The notes under the pieces are model-generated. The model worked only from the letters and a program-made list of their open reading frames with translations, was not told the DNA's origin and ran no database searches. Shown piece after piece: positions 6,900 through 14,138 of a DNA stretch of 16,683 nt. Location: positions 239,359 through 256,041 of the forward strand of contig MU631436.1 in assembly GCA_026770615.1 (NCBI GenBank). The letters are read 5' to 3'. Origin of the DNA: Pavlovales sp. CCMP2436 (lineage: Eukaryota > Haptophyta > Pavlovophyceae > Pavlovales). A program made the translations under genes and the position numbers. How positions within the stretch are numbered: position 1 is the first letter of the stretch; every line of letters begins with the position of its first letter.

Positions 6900-7229
6900 T
6901 CACAGATACCTTCGCCGTCCGCCCGTAAGGCCGATCAATGAAATCAGACAGTCGACTGACGCCCTGACCGACCTCTGCTGTGCGTCGCCGCATGTTTGTA
7001 CTGTATCGAAACTACTTGTTGAATTCGGCGGGGTTATTTTGACGTAATAATGCCCAAGTGTGAGCTGCCAGTAGTCACACGCTGCTTGCACGTCAGCCTG
7101 TAATTCTTTTTCATGTAATTCTTCGAGGGCCGCCTTTGAAAATTTTGAAAAGAGAGACGGAGGTGTTGTGCCGACCACGTTGCCCAGGATGCCGAGTACG
7201 GCGAGCGCAACGAGGAAAGAGAAGCGCAT
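6900..7229 (-). CDS. Small putative secreted protein, unrecognised
   Basis: The ORF gives 109 residues from the ATG at 7227-7229. The N-terminus, MRFSFLVALAVLGILGNVVG, has one basic residue and a hydrophobic core followed by TTPPS, a textbook ER signal peptide with cleavage probably after about residue 20. The mature part is helical-looking at first (SKFSKAALEELHEKELQADV), has three Cys and an NST glycosylation sequon, and ends GGRRRYL. The frame is open 27 codons further upstream to 7310, but this start is preferred because the signal peptide begins there. The gene lies between MITE copies B2 and C, and base composition is less GC-rich than in the right-half genes. I do not recognise the family. 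It could be a real short gene or the first exon of a longer one. Confidence 0.42.
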   Translation of the reverse strand: MRFSFLVALAVLGILGNVVGTTPPSLFSKFSKAALEELHEKELQADVQAACDYWQLTLGHYYVKITPPNSTSSFDTVQTCGDAQQRSVRASVDCLISLIGLTGGRRRYL

Positions 7230-7429
7230 CTTGTTGAGCTTGGACGGAAAGAAGCGTGCATGATAACAAAATAGAAACTTTAAAGGCCGATTTTGTAGAT
7301 CGATGTACAATCAAGGGAACAATTGATGCATATTTTTGGACGGGGGTATTCTTAGACGGCGGTTATTTTTGAACGAAAACTTAAAAGACTAGGAAAGTTC
7401 CTTGGCTAAAGTTCCTAGATTGAATTCGA

Positions 7430-7888
7430 ATGCTGAAACTCGCCGCCAAGCTGAAAACTACCAGAAAGTCCTTGATCTATCTCGTAAGCGCGATGTCACC
7501 GACGCGCGGCGAGGGGTGCCGAGCGAAAGGTTTGTGCGCGCAGGGAGCCGCGCAAGGTCTCGAGCACGCGCGTCCAGAAAGGCCTCGAGACCCCTATGAG
7601 GCTAGCGACGGCCCTTGGGGCCTTCTCCTGGTCCCTGGGCCTTCAGGGGGGGCAGTGATCCGTCGAGAGCCTCATAGGCGAGCTGCGAGACCTTCTCCTC
7701 CGAAGACCGGAGACCCGCATGATCGCTCCCCGCCTCAGGCGAACGAGGACGCGACGGCCGCACCTGCGCGCCTCAAAGGCGGCGTGGCGCGCTCGGGGAG
7801 CACCCCCTGCAAGCACCAGGGCCACCTACAACCCAGCGATAGCACCTCTGGGCGTGACGCGGCTGGGATCCTAGTCCCCGCTGCGTAG
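7430..7888 (+). other. GC-rich segment with hairpins; ORF doubtful
   Basis: A 152-residue frame is open, but the peptide is Arg/Pro/Gly-rich without motifs, and other frames here are open too. The DNA holds many inverted repeats: GGTCTCGAG (7556-7564) with CTCGAGACC (7584-7592), CCTATGAGGCT (7592-7602) with AGCCTCATAGG (about 7668-7678), and GCTCCCCG near 7725 with CGGGGAGC near 7793. It is more likely structured non-coding or transposon-derived sequence than a gene. No tRNA arms are present. The flanking 7230-7429 shows nothing else I can support. Confidence 0.35.
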
Positions 7889-7991
7889 ACAGCCGGGTTC
7901 GTCTCAAAAGTTGAAAAATCGCACCATTTTTTGTACTTTTTTTATCTACGCGAGCACTTATTCTTTGTTATTAGTGGGCGCTTGTCAGCTG

Positions 7992-8151
7992 CAGGGGATC
8001 GCGGGCAACAAGAACGGAGAATTTGAAGCTGAGGCTCAGTTTCTTAGCAAAATACATGATTAAACCATTTTGTTTAAATTACTACTAAAGGGCATAAAAA
8101 ACAAGGCTGGGTTTCTTAACATTACAGTTTCTTATTGCCCGAGATGGCTTG
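7992..8151. mobile_element. TA-flanked MITE, copy C
   Basis: The left end CAGGGGATCGCGGGCAACAA and right end TTATTGCCCGAGATGGCTTG are inverted copies with four or five differences. The right flank is TA (8152-8153); the left flank is TG. Orientation is as in copy A (GAAGCTGAGGCTCAGTTTCT on the left, GGCTGGGTTTCTTAACA on the right). No ORF. Confidence 0.65.
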
Positions 8152-8351
8152 TAGCCAAACGTGCCCCCGTTCTCAGACGACTGGGCCCTAACATTTCAGC
8201 CGGCGGGGATGTCAGGAAGGCCGCCGTATGCAGTGCGTGCCCAGTGCTCCCAACCGTACGTATGAGCCGCCTGGGGGGGGAGCGCGATGCCCTGCTGGAG
8301 ATATGCGCAGTTGCATTTACTTCGCATCCACATGGAGTCATCATGACAGTA

Positions 8352-8555
8352 TAGGATGGAGGTCGGGAGGCCCTCTTATTTACCATGTTACATACAGTTA
8401 CAAATAATGTTTAATTTATGCTTAAATTGGGACGATTGAACTTGAAGGGCACAAAAATGAGGGTCCAGTTCTTAATAACGGTTTCGAATATGATTTACTA
8501 GAAATGAGTGTGCTTCGGTCTCAAAATCCCCGCCTTCTTATTGCCTGCGATCCCA
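8352..8555. mobile_element. Degenerate MITE, copy D
   Basis: The right end CCTTCTTATTGCCTGCGATC followed by CCA and TA is clearly related to the family's right end. Subterminal TCTCAAAATCCCCGCC matches the CTCAAAATTCGCCC of copy B1. The left end (TAGGATGGAGGTCGGG after TA at 8350-8351) is much weaker, so that boundary is tentative. The interior contains CATGTTACATACAGTTACAA, similar to the family's internal unit. Confidence 0.4.
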
Positions 8556-8831
8556 TATTCCATGCTGTATATCTTGTCGTTTCAGCCGCTGACTGACGCC
8601 AACCAGGCAGTAACTAACTACCGTAGGGTAGCTAGAGACTGACGCTGACTGCCAAGCAACGCGTGTCTGACGTCGTTGCTGTCGCGCCTTGCTCAGCCAG
8701 CTGCAGTCTGCGCGCCGGCCCCACAGCGCTACAGAGTCAAAATTCGAGTTAGTGGCCAGTCCGCTCGGGGGGGAAATTCGAAAAAAGTCCGGTGAAAATC
8801 TTTCGGAGCAAATTAGGAACCGGAGGTAGTA
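8556..8831. other. No gene seen
   Basis: I find no supportable ORF. There are short related motifs: GACTGACGC (two occurrences near 8590 and 8637) and the small palindrome CTACCGTAGGGTAG near 8619. AATTCGAGTTAGTGGC near 8743 is repeated imperfectly near 8937 (AATCCGAATTAGTGGC), so the region seems built from diverged direct repeats. Confidence 0.45.
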
Positions 8832-8900
8832 CCGCGGAGTTAGTTGCAGATTTGTGAATGAGGCACCACCCCATTCACGAGTCTACAACTAACACCGCGG
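8832..8900. repeat. 29-bp imperfect inverted repeat with short loop
   Basis: The arm 8832-8860 (CCGCGGAGTTAGTTG...GTGAATG) pairs with 8872-8900 (CATTCAC...CAACTAACACCGCGG) at about 25 of 29 positions, around an 11-base loop (AGGCACCACCC). It is non-coding, bounded at both ends by CCGCGG, and could encode an RNA hairpin or be a small foldback. Confidence 0.65.
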
Positions 8901-9100
8901 CACCACTTCGTGAACCATGACTTTCTTTGGGTCGAAATCCGAATTAGTGGCGCGATTCTGCACTGGGGAGGGGGGAAAGTTGTGGGCGGGGCGAGGAGGT
9001 AGACATTGTTCGCCCCTGCGGGCCAAGTGTCGATAGCTGATCCGTTTCAAAATCCGGTTGCCGGGATTTATATAAATTCCCGACAAGTATATGAAACAGT

Positions 9101-9221
9101 TAGTTGGGGGAGGGGCGTCCCAACCTCAGTGCGGCGGCCAAAGTTCAGTGAAGCGGTAGTTAGGGGGGTCACCCAGCCTAATATTTCTTCCGATCGGTCG
9201 GGTAGGGGGTTACCCAACCTA
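9101..9221 (+). repeat. Three copies of a TAG-G(n)-CCCA.CCTA motif
   Basis: TAGTTGGGGGAGGGGCGTCC plus CAACCT (9101-9126), TAGGGGGGTCACCCAGCCTA (9161-9180) and TAGGGGGTTACCCAACCTA (9203-9221) are variants of one small hairpin-forming motif, spaced about 60 and 42 bases. Just upstream, 9062-9082 is a near-palindrome (CGGGATTTATATAAATTCCC plus G). No coding evidence. Confidence 0.5.
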
Positions 9222-9226
9222 GAATT

Positions 9227-9294
9227 CTAAAATTGCCCTGCAAACGAACTAGGGGAGGGGCTAAAATTGCCCTGCAAACGAAGCAGGGGAGGGG
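9227..9294 (+). repeat. 34-bp tandem duplication
   Basis: CTAAAATTGCCCTGCAAACG followed by AA..AGGGGAGGGG occurs at 9227-9260 and again at 9261-9294, nearly identical. It lies in a non-coding, G-rich stretch downstream of the AP2-domain gene (which is transcribed toward it). 9295-9499 shows no feature other than the likely 3' flank of that gene. Confidence 0.7.
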
Positions 9295-9499
9295 CTTTCA
9301 AAATGACGCGTAACAGAAACTACTTTTAAATATTCCAGTGATATTTCCACCAAGATTTTAAATAACGTGAAAGTTATAAAGCGTCGAGTGTACGTAGATA
9401 GCTTACACCCGACGTTGTCCGACCCGATCCGGGCGCGCACCAGGCGGACGAGGCCGCGTGCCCTGCAAGCGACCTCAGTCCTAAACCGACATCTGATTC

Positions 9500-10591
9500 T
9501 TACGAGAATGACGAGAAAATGGCCTCCACAGTGAGGGTGGCGAGCGCAAGCTGATCCCCTTCCTCACTCCTCGAGAAGCTGGTGGCAAGCTGCTCATCCA
9601 TCCGTCCGACGCAGGCGCTGACGTGCGCAGCACACCCGCCTTGACGTGGGCCGACCACTTCGCCCTGAGCGCAGCTCTGCGCGTATTGCATCCCCTCTAT
9701 CGGCGCACAGCCGATGCAGTGGCCCAGCGCCGGCTGCGCCTGCATCGGCTGCGCCGCGTACACCATGCCGCTGGTGCACCAGGCAGGGCAGCTACCATAG
9801 ACAGGCACCGGCTGGCCAATGGGGTGCGCCTGGACCAGCTTGTGGCGGAGGAGGACGACGTGCTCCACATTCGAGTTGGGGAGGAGGATCTGGGCGCTCG
9901 GCGGAAGTGCCGGCTGCACCAGACTGGCCTGCGCGTAAGCTACAGCGCGCTGCGCGCCGCCCGTCGGGCCGCCCAGCAGCCCTCCAGTCGCGGCGCTTTG
10001 CCAGAAGGCGGGGCACGCCTCGAGGTGGCTGGCCGGGTACTGGGCCGGGTACTGCGGGCGCTGCACGACCGCGTGCACCCTCGGGTGAATGGGGTAGGCG
10101 AGGGAGCACATCGTCGCACCGGGCTCGGCCGCCCCAGAGGTCGGAGCAGCTCCAACCGGCGTGCCGGCCAGGCAGGCTAAGGCGGCGGGTGGGTAGCTCG
10201 CCTCTGCGTCCGGGAAGTTGAGCTTCCGGCCGAGCGCGCGGGCCTGGCTATCGTAGGCGTGCGCGGCCTCCTCGGCCGAGGCGAAGACGCCCAAATGCAG
10301 CGTGGATCCATTGATGCTGATCTGCGCCTGCCACATCGGAATGCCGGCAGGCGCAGATGCGTAGACGCCCTTGAATTTGATTCCATACTTGCGAGGGCGG
10401 TTCATACTCGCGCTGTGCACGGTCGCAGGTGCGGGGCGCTTGCGCGTGGGCTCGAACGCGTCGCCGGCCGTCGCCGGCCGCGACACGGCGGGCTGCTCGG
10501 GCAGCATCGAGCCCATCGCGAGCTCCCCGGCAGGCCTCGACCCCATCGCGAGCTCCTCAGCCGAGGGACTTGCCTCAGCCTGCCTTGACAT
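9500..10591 (-). CDS. AP2/ERF-domain protein, probable transcription factor
   Basis: This is an uninterrupted 363-residue ORF with a good start context (A at -3). Residues about 68-128 form an AP2/ERF domain: YGIKFKGVYASAPAGIPMWQ, then a GVFASAEEAAHAYDSQARAL helix and GRKLNFP. That corresponds to the three-strand sheet, the amphipathic helix and the LNFP end of plant AP2 domains. AP2 domains bind GC-rich DNA, and a single domain usually marks a nuclear transcription factor, but AP2 domains also occur in mobile homing endonucleases; none of the latter's HNH motifs is seen. The N-terminus has a small tandem (ELAMGSRPAG, ELAMGSMLPEQ) from repeated CCCATCGCGAGCTCC in the DNA. The C-terminal two thirds is Ala/Pro/Gln/Cys-rich and probably disordered. 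The antisense strand is open too, a side effect of high GC. Confidence 0.85.
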   Translation of the reverse strand: MSRQAEASPSAEELAMGSRPAGELAMGSMLPEQPAVSRPATAGDAFEPTRKRPAPATVHSASMNRPRKYGIKFKGVYASAPAGIPMWQAQISINGSTLHLGVFASAEEAAHAYDSQARALGRKLNFPDAEASYPPAALACLAGTPVGAAPTSGAAEPGATMCSLAYPIHPRVHAVVQRPQYPAQYPASHLEACPAFWQSAATGGLLGGPTGGAQRAVAYAQASLVQPALPPSAQILLPNSNVEHVVLLRHKLVQAHPIGQPVPVYGSCPAWCTSGMVYAAQPMQAQPALGHCIGCAPIEGMQYAQSCAQGEVVGPRQGGCAAHVSACVGRMDEQLATSFSRSEEGDQLALATLTVEAIFSSFS

Positions 10592-10663
10592 TGTTACAAT
10601 TTAATAATGCCAGTTGGCCACGCAACGGTGCAGGGAATCTGAACCTCGGCCCAAGCCGTGTGC

Positions 10664-10680
10664 TGTCATAGATATATATG
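10664..10680 (-). promoter_or_regulatory. TATA-like element upstream of the AP2 gene
   Basis: On the minus strand CATATATATCTATGA lies about 75-90 bases before the AP2 start codon, in otherwise GC-rich DNA. Position and sequence would suit a TATA box, but nothing else supports it. Confidence 0.25.
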
Positions 10681-10684
10681 CCCC

Positions 10685-10735
10685 TCGGTCCGGGGGCCCA
10701 GGGCCCTCACCGGGGGGCCCTACCCGGGGGGGGTC
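10685..10735. repeat. GC-rich GGGGGCCC palindromic cluster
   Basis: Overlapping GGGCCC, CCCGGGGGG and GGGGGGCCC blocks (GGGGGCCCAGGGCCC, then CCGGGGGGCCCTACCCGGGG) allow several hairpins. It lies in the divergent spacer between the AP2 gene and the plus-strand ORF that follows. Confidence 0.5.
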
Positions 10736-10918
10736 TTGACAGTCGTCCTACCCGGACAGGATGGTCTTCCCTCCGCCATTAACATCGATCACAACTTCAA
10801 ATGTTCGCAACTACTGTTACCCGGGCGCGCCGGCCCTGCGAGCAGGGGAGTAGAGGTCGTGAACCCCACAGTCGGAGGTCGAAGCCCCCACAATCAATTT
10901 TCCCACTGGGAGGCCAAA

Positions 10919-11260
10919 ATGGCCGACTCCCGGTCCCGGCGGCCGGAGCATCGCGCAGGGACGCCCGTGCTGCCGGTGGCGCTACAGGACGAGGCGGTCA
11001 CGGTGCGGCGCTACTTGATACACACCATGCACCGGACCAGCCGCACTTCACATCCGCCCATGCGCGCCCCTGTCACCGCCGAGCGGATGGCCCGCGCGGG
11101 TGTTGCGTTTGTGCACCTTCTCGGCGTCCCACGCGGCCCGGGCCGTCTGGACGAACCGTTGCGCCGATGGACCCCAGCTTTGGAGAGCATGGGACCAACC
11201 CGTACGTTCACCGGTGGGGACTCACCGACCCGCCCCATGACGGCGAGGTGGCATTTGTAG
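10919..11260 (+). CDS. Doubtful 113-residue ORF, unrecognised
   Basis: The ATG at 10919 has an excellent context (AAAATGG). For about the first 75 codons third positions are strongly G/C, and the peptide (VLPVALQDEAVTVRRYLIHT and AERMARAGVAFVHLLGVPRG) looks like possible helices. After that codon use becomes irregular and the ORF ends at TAG 11258-11260. A longer overlapping frame (10801-11385) is also open, so GC content alone might explain it. It might be a first exon or 5' leader of the ankyrin gene: a pyrimidine-rich tract ends in a plausible acceptor (CTTGCGCAG, AG at 11338-11339). No family recognised. Confidence 0.25.
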   Translation: MADSRSRRPEHRAGTPVLPVALQDEAVTVRRYLIHTMHRTSRTSHPPMRAPVTAERMARAGVAFVHLLGVPRGPGRLDEPLRRWTPALESMGPTRTFTGGDSPTRPMTARWHL

Positions 11261-11387
11261 GTCATCTGCCTGCGCTGTCGCGCGCAAGCGGCTCACGCGT
11301 GCCCTTTGCGCCTCCCACCACCTTCCTCGCCTTGCGCAGGCTGGATCAGGGTCCGGATCATTCGAGGCAGCGCGCACGAGTGTAACG

Positions 11388-12485
11388 ATGGAACAGGGCT
11401 CGGGCGAGGGGGCGAGCGCACTTCAGCCGCTCGACCGCGCCGCAGCCATCGCCAACCGCGACGCAGGACGCGGCGAGCTCGCCGCGCCCGCGGGCGCTCG
11501 GCGGGCATCACCGCTGCTGCTGAGCGAGCTGCCGCACGACGAGCTCCGGCTAGTCGTCGTGCTGCTGGGTGCGGGGGACCACCTCGCGGCCGCGCTCACC
11601 TGCCGCGCTCTGCGCAACATCATCCTCACCGAGGCCGAGGGCGGGGGCGCGCCGGGTGCCACGGCGTGGGCACCCGCGCTCCGCACGCCGCTACACGCGC
11701 TCTGCGCCTCGGCTGCGAGGCTGCGGTGGGGGCTCGAGCTTGGCGCGCCGCTGGGCGCGCCGCTCGGTGCTTGCGCGGCTGCGGCGGGCGCCGCGGAGGT
11801 GCTCTCGCTGCTGCACGCGCGCGGCTGCCCGTTTGGCGTGGATGCGTGCTCCGCTGCTGCTGGTGCTGGTCATCTATTTTTGCTGCAGTGGCTGCGTGCC
11901 AACGGCTGCCCGTGGGATGAGACCACCATTGCGGTGGCCAGTGGTGGGTGCACCGCTGCGATGATTCAGACGATCTACGATGAGCATAGGCAACCGAGCG
12001 CGCAGGACTACGTCCGTGCCGAACGCGGCGGACACTTGCCTGTGCTCCTTTGGGCGCACGAAAACGGCTGCCCGTGGGACGGCGAGGCGTGCGCCAACGC
12101 GGCGGCGGGCGGCCATTTGGCGGTGATGCAATGGCTGCGCGCCAACGGCTGCCCCTGGGACGGCGAGAGCTGTACGGCGGCGGCGCTGTTCGGCCGGCTC
12201 GAGCTGCTAACATGGGCGAGGACCAATGGCTGCCCTTGGGACGAGGACACCTGCGAGAGTGCTGCGTACGGCGGCCATTTAGCTCTGCTGCAGTGGGCGC
12301 GCGCAAACGGCTGCCCGTGGGACGAGGACACCGCCGAAATGGCCGCGTATGGCGGGCATTTGGCTGTGCTGACATGGCTGCACCAAGAGAGCTGCCCTTG
12401 GGATGAGCTCACCACCGACGCGGCGCGCGCGGGCGGGCACACGGCCGTATTGCAGTGGCTGCACGCCAACGGTTGCCCAAGATGA
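11388..12485 (+). CDS. F-box-like protein with NGCPWD ankyrin-type repeats
   Basis: This 365-residue ORF has a strong start context (A at -3, G at +4). Residues about 44-80 (LLLSELPHDELRLVVVLLGA, then HLAAALTCRALRNI) resemble an F-box, which would link to SKP1/cullin ubiquitin ligases. From about 147 to the end, eight units of about 27 residues follow the pattern PWDxxTxxxAAxGGHLAVLQWLRANGC; the second (PWDETTIAVASGGCTAAMIQ) is degenerate. These are ankyrin-type repeats of a kind expanded in haptophytes, brown algae and giant viruses, and they usually bind proteins. F-box plus ankyrin suggests a substrate receptor, but the F-box is weak. The protein stops immediately after a repeat boundary (NGCPR), so the C-terminus may have been set by repeat loss. 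The 81-base DNA repeats make the gene prone to copy-number change. Confidence 0.85.
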   Translation: MEQGSGEGASALQPLDRAAAIANRDAGRGELAAPAGARRASPLLLSELPHDELRLVVVLLGAGDHLAAALTCRALRNIILTEAEGGGAPGATAWAPALRTPLHALCASAARLRWGLELGAPLGAPLGACAAAAGAAEVLSLLHARGCPFGVDACSAAAGAGHLFLLQWLRANGCPWDETTIAVASGGCTAAMIQTIYDEHRQPSAQDYVRAERGGHLPVLLWAHENGCPWDGEACANAAAGGHLAVMQWLRANGCPWDGESCTAAALFGRLELLTWARTNGCPWDEDTCESAAYGGHLALLQWARANGCPWDEDTAEMAAYGGHLAVLTWLHQESCPWDELTTDAARAGGHTAVLQWLHANGCPR

Positions 12486-12514
12486 GCGTCCGAGGAGTCA
12501 AGTATCTGAGTAAG

Positions 12515-12614
12515 ATAATCCGGGTTCCATCTCTGAACATTACTTAGTTAGTTATTCGTTAGTTATAATCCGGGTTCCATCTCTGAACATTACTTAGTTA
12601 GTTATTAGTTGTTC
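12515..12614. repeat. 50-bp tandem duplication after the ankyrin gene
   Basis: ATAATCCGGGTTCCATCTCT followed by GAACATTACTTAGTTAGTTA occurs at 12515-12564 and 12565-12614, identical for at least the first 42 bases. It lies about 30 bases after the stop codon, probably in the 3' UTR. TTAGTTAG tetramer runs continue to about 12650. The rest of 12615-12846 holds no other gene. Confidence 0.85.
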
Positions 12615-12846
12615 ACTTTTTTACTTAGTCATTAGTTAGTTAGTTTTTGACTTTTTCAATTATGAATTGATGTCAACGGCGACCGCCTCGAGCTCTGAGG
12701 AGCAGAATTATTCGTTCGACAGCCGGACTCGCGAGATTGGGGTGCACACGCCCGCGCGCAGTCTTCCATTTCTTTAAAAACCGACATATTGCCCACGACC
12801 CGGACCTCGTGAGGCTGGCGGCGCGAGGAGTGGCGCGCCCTGGAGG

Positions 12847-13680
12847 ATGAAGGTCGCGTTCCTATTCTTGACACGTGGCGGGCTACACGCGGAGGAGCTG
12901 TGGGCAGACTTCTTCCGCGGGGTGGACCCCGCACAGTTCTCGCTATACGCGCACACGAAGGCGCCGCCGCCGCCGTCGTCCGTGCTCGCACGTTGGCGCA
13001 TCGGCGAGATCGTACCCACCGAGTGGGGCAGCATATCGCTCGTGCACGCCACCCTCGCTCTCCTACGCGCCGCGATGGTGGACGAGGCGAACAGCAAATT
13101 TGTGCTGCTCTCGGAGAGCTGCGTGCCCCTCTACCCCTTCGCACGAGTCCACGCAGAGCTGATGAAGGACGAGCGCGCGTGGCTGATGCACAGCGTCACG
13201 CCGCCGTGGATGGTTCATCAGAAGGGGCCCACGCGCGAGTTCCTGCGCTGGAGCAAGCGGCTTGAGCCAGTCGTGCCTGCGCCCGCGAGCCTGCTCAAGC
13301 AGCAGCAGTGGATGGCCGTCACGCGGCCGCTCGCGCAGCTCTTCCTTCAGCCCGGGGCCGACTACACTGCCCTGTGGGACGGAGGCCTCTTCGCGCCCGA
13401 TGAGCACTACTTTGTGAACGTGGTGGCGCACGAGCTGCGGCGGGCGGGCGGCGTGCCGGTGGGCGCGGGCGCGGCCGAGGTCCTCGATCGCGTCGCGCTT
13501 AACCGCAGGCTGACCCACGTGGAATGGGGCCAGGTCGGGAACGGCCGCGCGCCGCTCAAGCTCGCCGCCGTCACGGACGAGCTCGCGGGCAGGGCGCGCG
13601 CTGAGGGATGCCTCTTCCTTCGCAAGGTCGCGCCTGGGGCCGACCTGGCGCAGCTCCGAGCGGGCTGGGCCCGTATATAA
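12847..13680 (+). CDS. GT14 (Core-2/I-branching-type) glycosyltransferase
   Basis: A 277-residue protein. It opens directly with the first strand of the family (MKVAFLFLTRGGLHAEELWA), followed by FSLYAHTK, the SESCVPLYPF segment (89-98), KQQQWMAVTRPLAQL (151-165), the hallmark PDEHYF (184-189), LTHVEWG (222-228) and a final LFLRKV (256-261). These occur in the expected order of plant and algal DUF266/Core-2/I-branching proteins, which transfer sugars in the Golgi. The length is close to the bare catalytic domain, and there is no N-terminal membrane anchor: the frame upstream of the ATG reaches a stop (TAA 12775-12777) after 23 codons with no hydrophobic segment. Either an upstream exon is missing from my view or the enzyme is soluble. 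The last codons and stop are part of an octamer repeat. Substrate cannot be told from sequence. Confidence 0.85.
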   Translation: MKVAFLFLTRGGLHAEELWADFFRGVDPAQFSLYAHTKAPPPPSSVLARWRIGEIVPTEWGSISLVHATLALLRAAMVDEANSKFVLLSESCVPLYPFARVHAELMKDERAWLMHSVTPPWMVHQKGPTREFLRWSKRLEPVVPAPASLLKQQQWMAVTRPLAQLFLQPGADYTALWDGGLFAPDEHYFVNVVAHELRRAGGVPVGAGAAEVLDRVALNRRLTHVEWGQVGNGRAPLKLAAVTDELAGRARAEGCLFLRKVAPGADLAQLRAGWARI

Positions 13681-13696
13681 GTATATAAGTATATAA
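13673..13696 (+). repeat. Three tandem GTATATAA octamers across the stop codon
   Basis: GTATATAA is repeated at 13673-13680, 13681-13688 and 13689-13696. The first unit supplies the end of the last Arg codon, the final Ile codon and the TAA stop of the glycosyltransferase. Confidence 0.85.
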
Positions 13697-14138
13697 AGTT
13701 AGTTCCCAGCGCTTGAGCGCGCTGGCCCCGATCGCTGCCCCGTGGGAACACGACAAACAGCAACCAGCAGATCATCTCCCTAAACGCCCTTGCCCGGGCA
13801 CACTACCGGAGATCCATCGGCACGCGCTGCGGCCCCCAAGCCAGCGCAGCCGACTAAGGCACGCAGCAGGCAGTGGGCGACGCAGCGCTCAGACCAGCAC
13901 AACATTCAGAACAGTCAGACGCCTCCTTGAATCCCTATCATAAATATAAAGTTAAATATTATAATTATATTAGTTACTGATCTAGGGATACAGCCATAGA
14001 AGCTGCTGTTTTAAGCGCGTACGTGCTACAGGTATACATGTGCTTGGTGTATGGGAGACCTGCGATGCGACATTAGCGCCCGCGCACGGCGAGCGCAATG
14101 GTTTCCCGTTACTTCCACGTTACTAAGACGGTTTCCGC
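13697..14138. other. Intergenic, no gene seen
   Basis: The first part is GC-rich with a short open frame whose peptide is basic and featureless. About 13935-13985 is AT-rich (ATAAATATAAAGTTAAATAT). The last 60 bases before the PAP gene contain GTTTCCCGTTACTTCCACGT and a second GTTTCCGC, possibly 5' UTR. No TATA box stands out at the right distance. Confidence 0.4.

Noticed and set aside
7556..7800. Structured RNA gene in the GC-rich hairpin region
   Set aside because: The inverted repeats are scattered and do not build a consistent fold resembling a known RNA; no promoter elements are seen.
9623..10221. Two long plus-strand ORFs opposite the AP2 gene
   Set aside because: They are antisense shadows of a GC-rich coding sequence; their peptides are Arg/Ala/Pro-rich without motifs, whereas the minus strand has a clear AP2 domain.
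10801..11385. 194-residue plus-strand ORF overlapping the one at 10919
   Set aside because: Composition is Arg/Pro/Gly/Ala-rich and third-position bias is weaker than in the overlapping frame; neither is secure, and I kept only the better one at low confidence.
11626..12469. Long minus-strand ORFs opposite the ankyrin gene
   Set aside because: They mirror the 81-base repeats of the sense gene and have Arg/Pro/Ser composition typical of GC-rich shadows.
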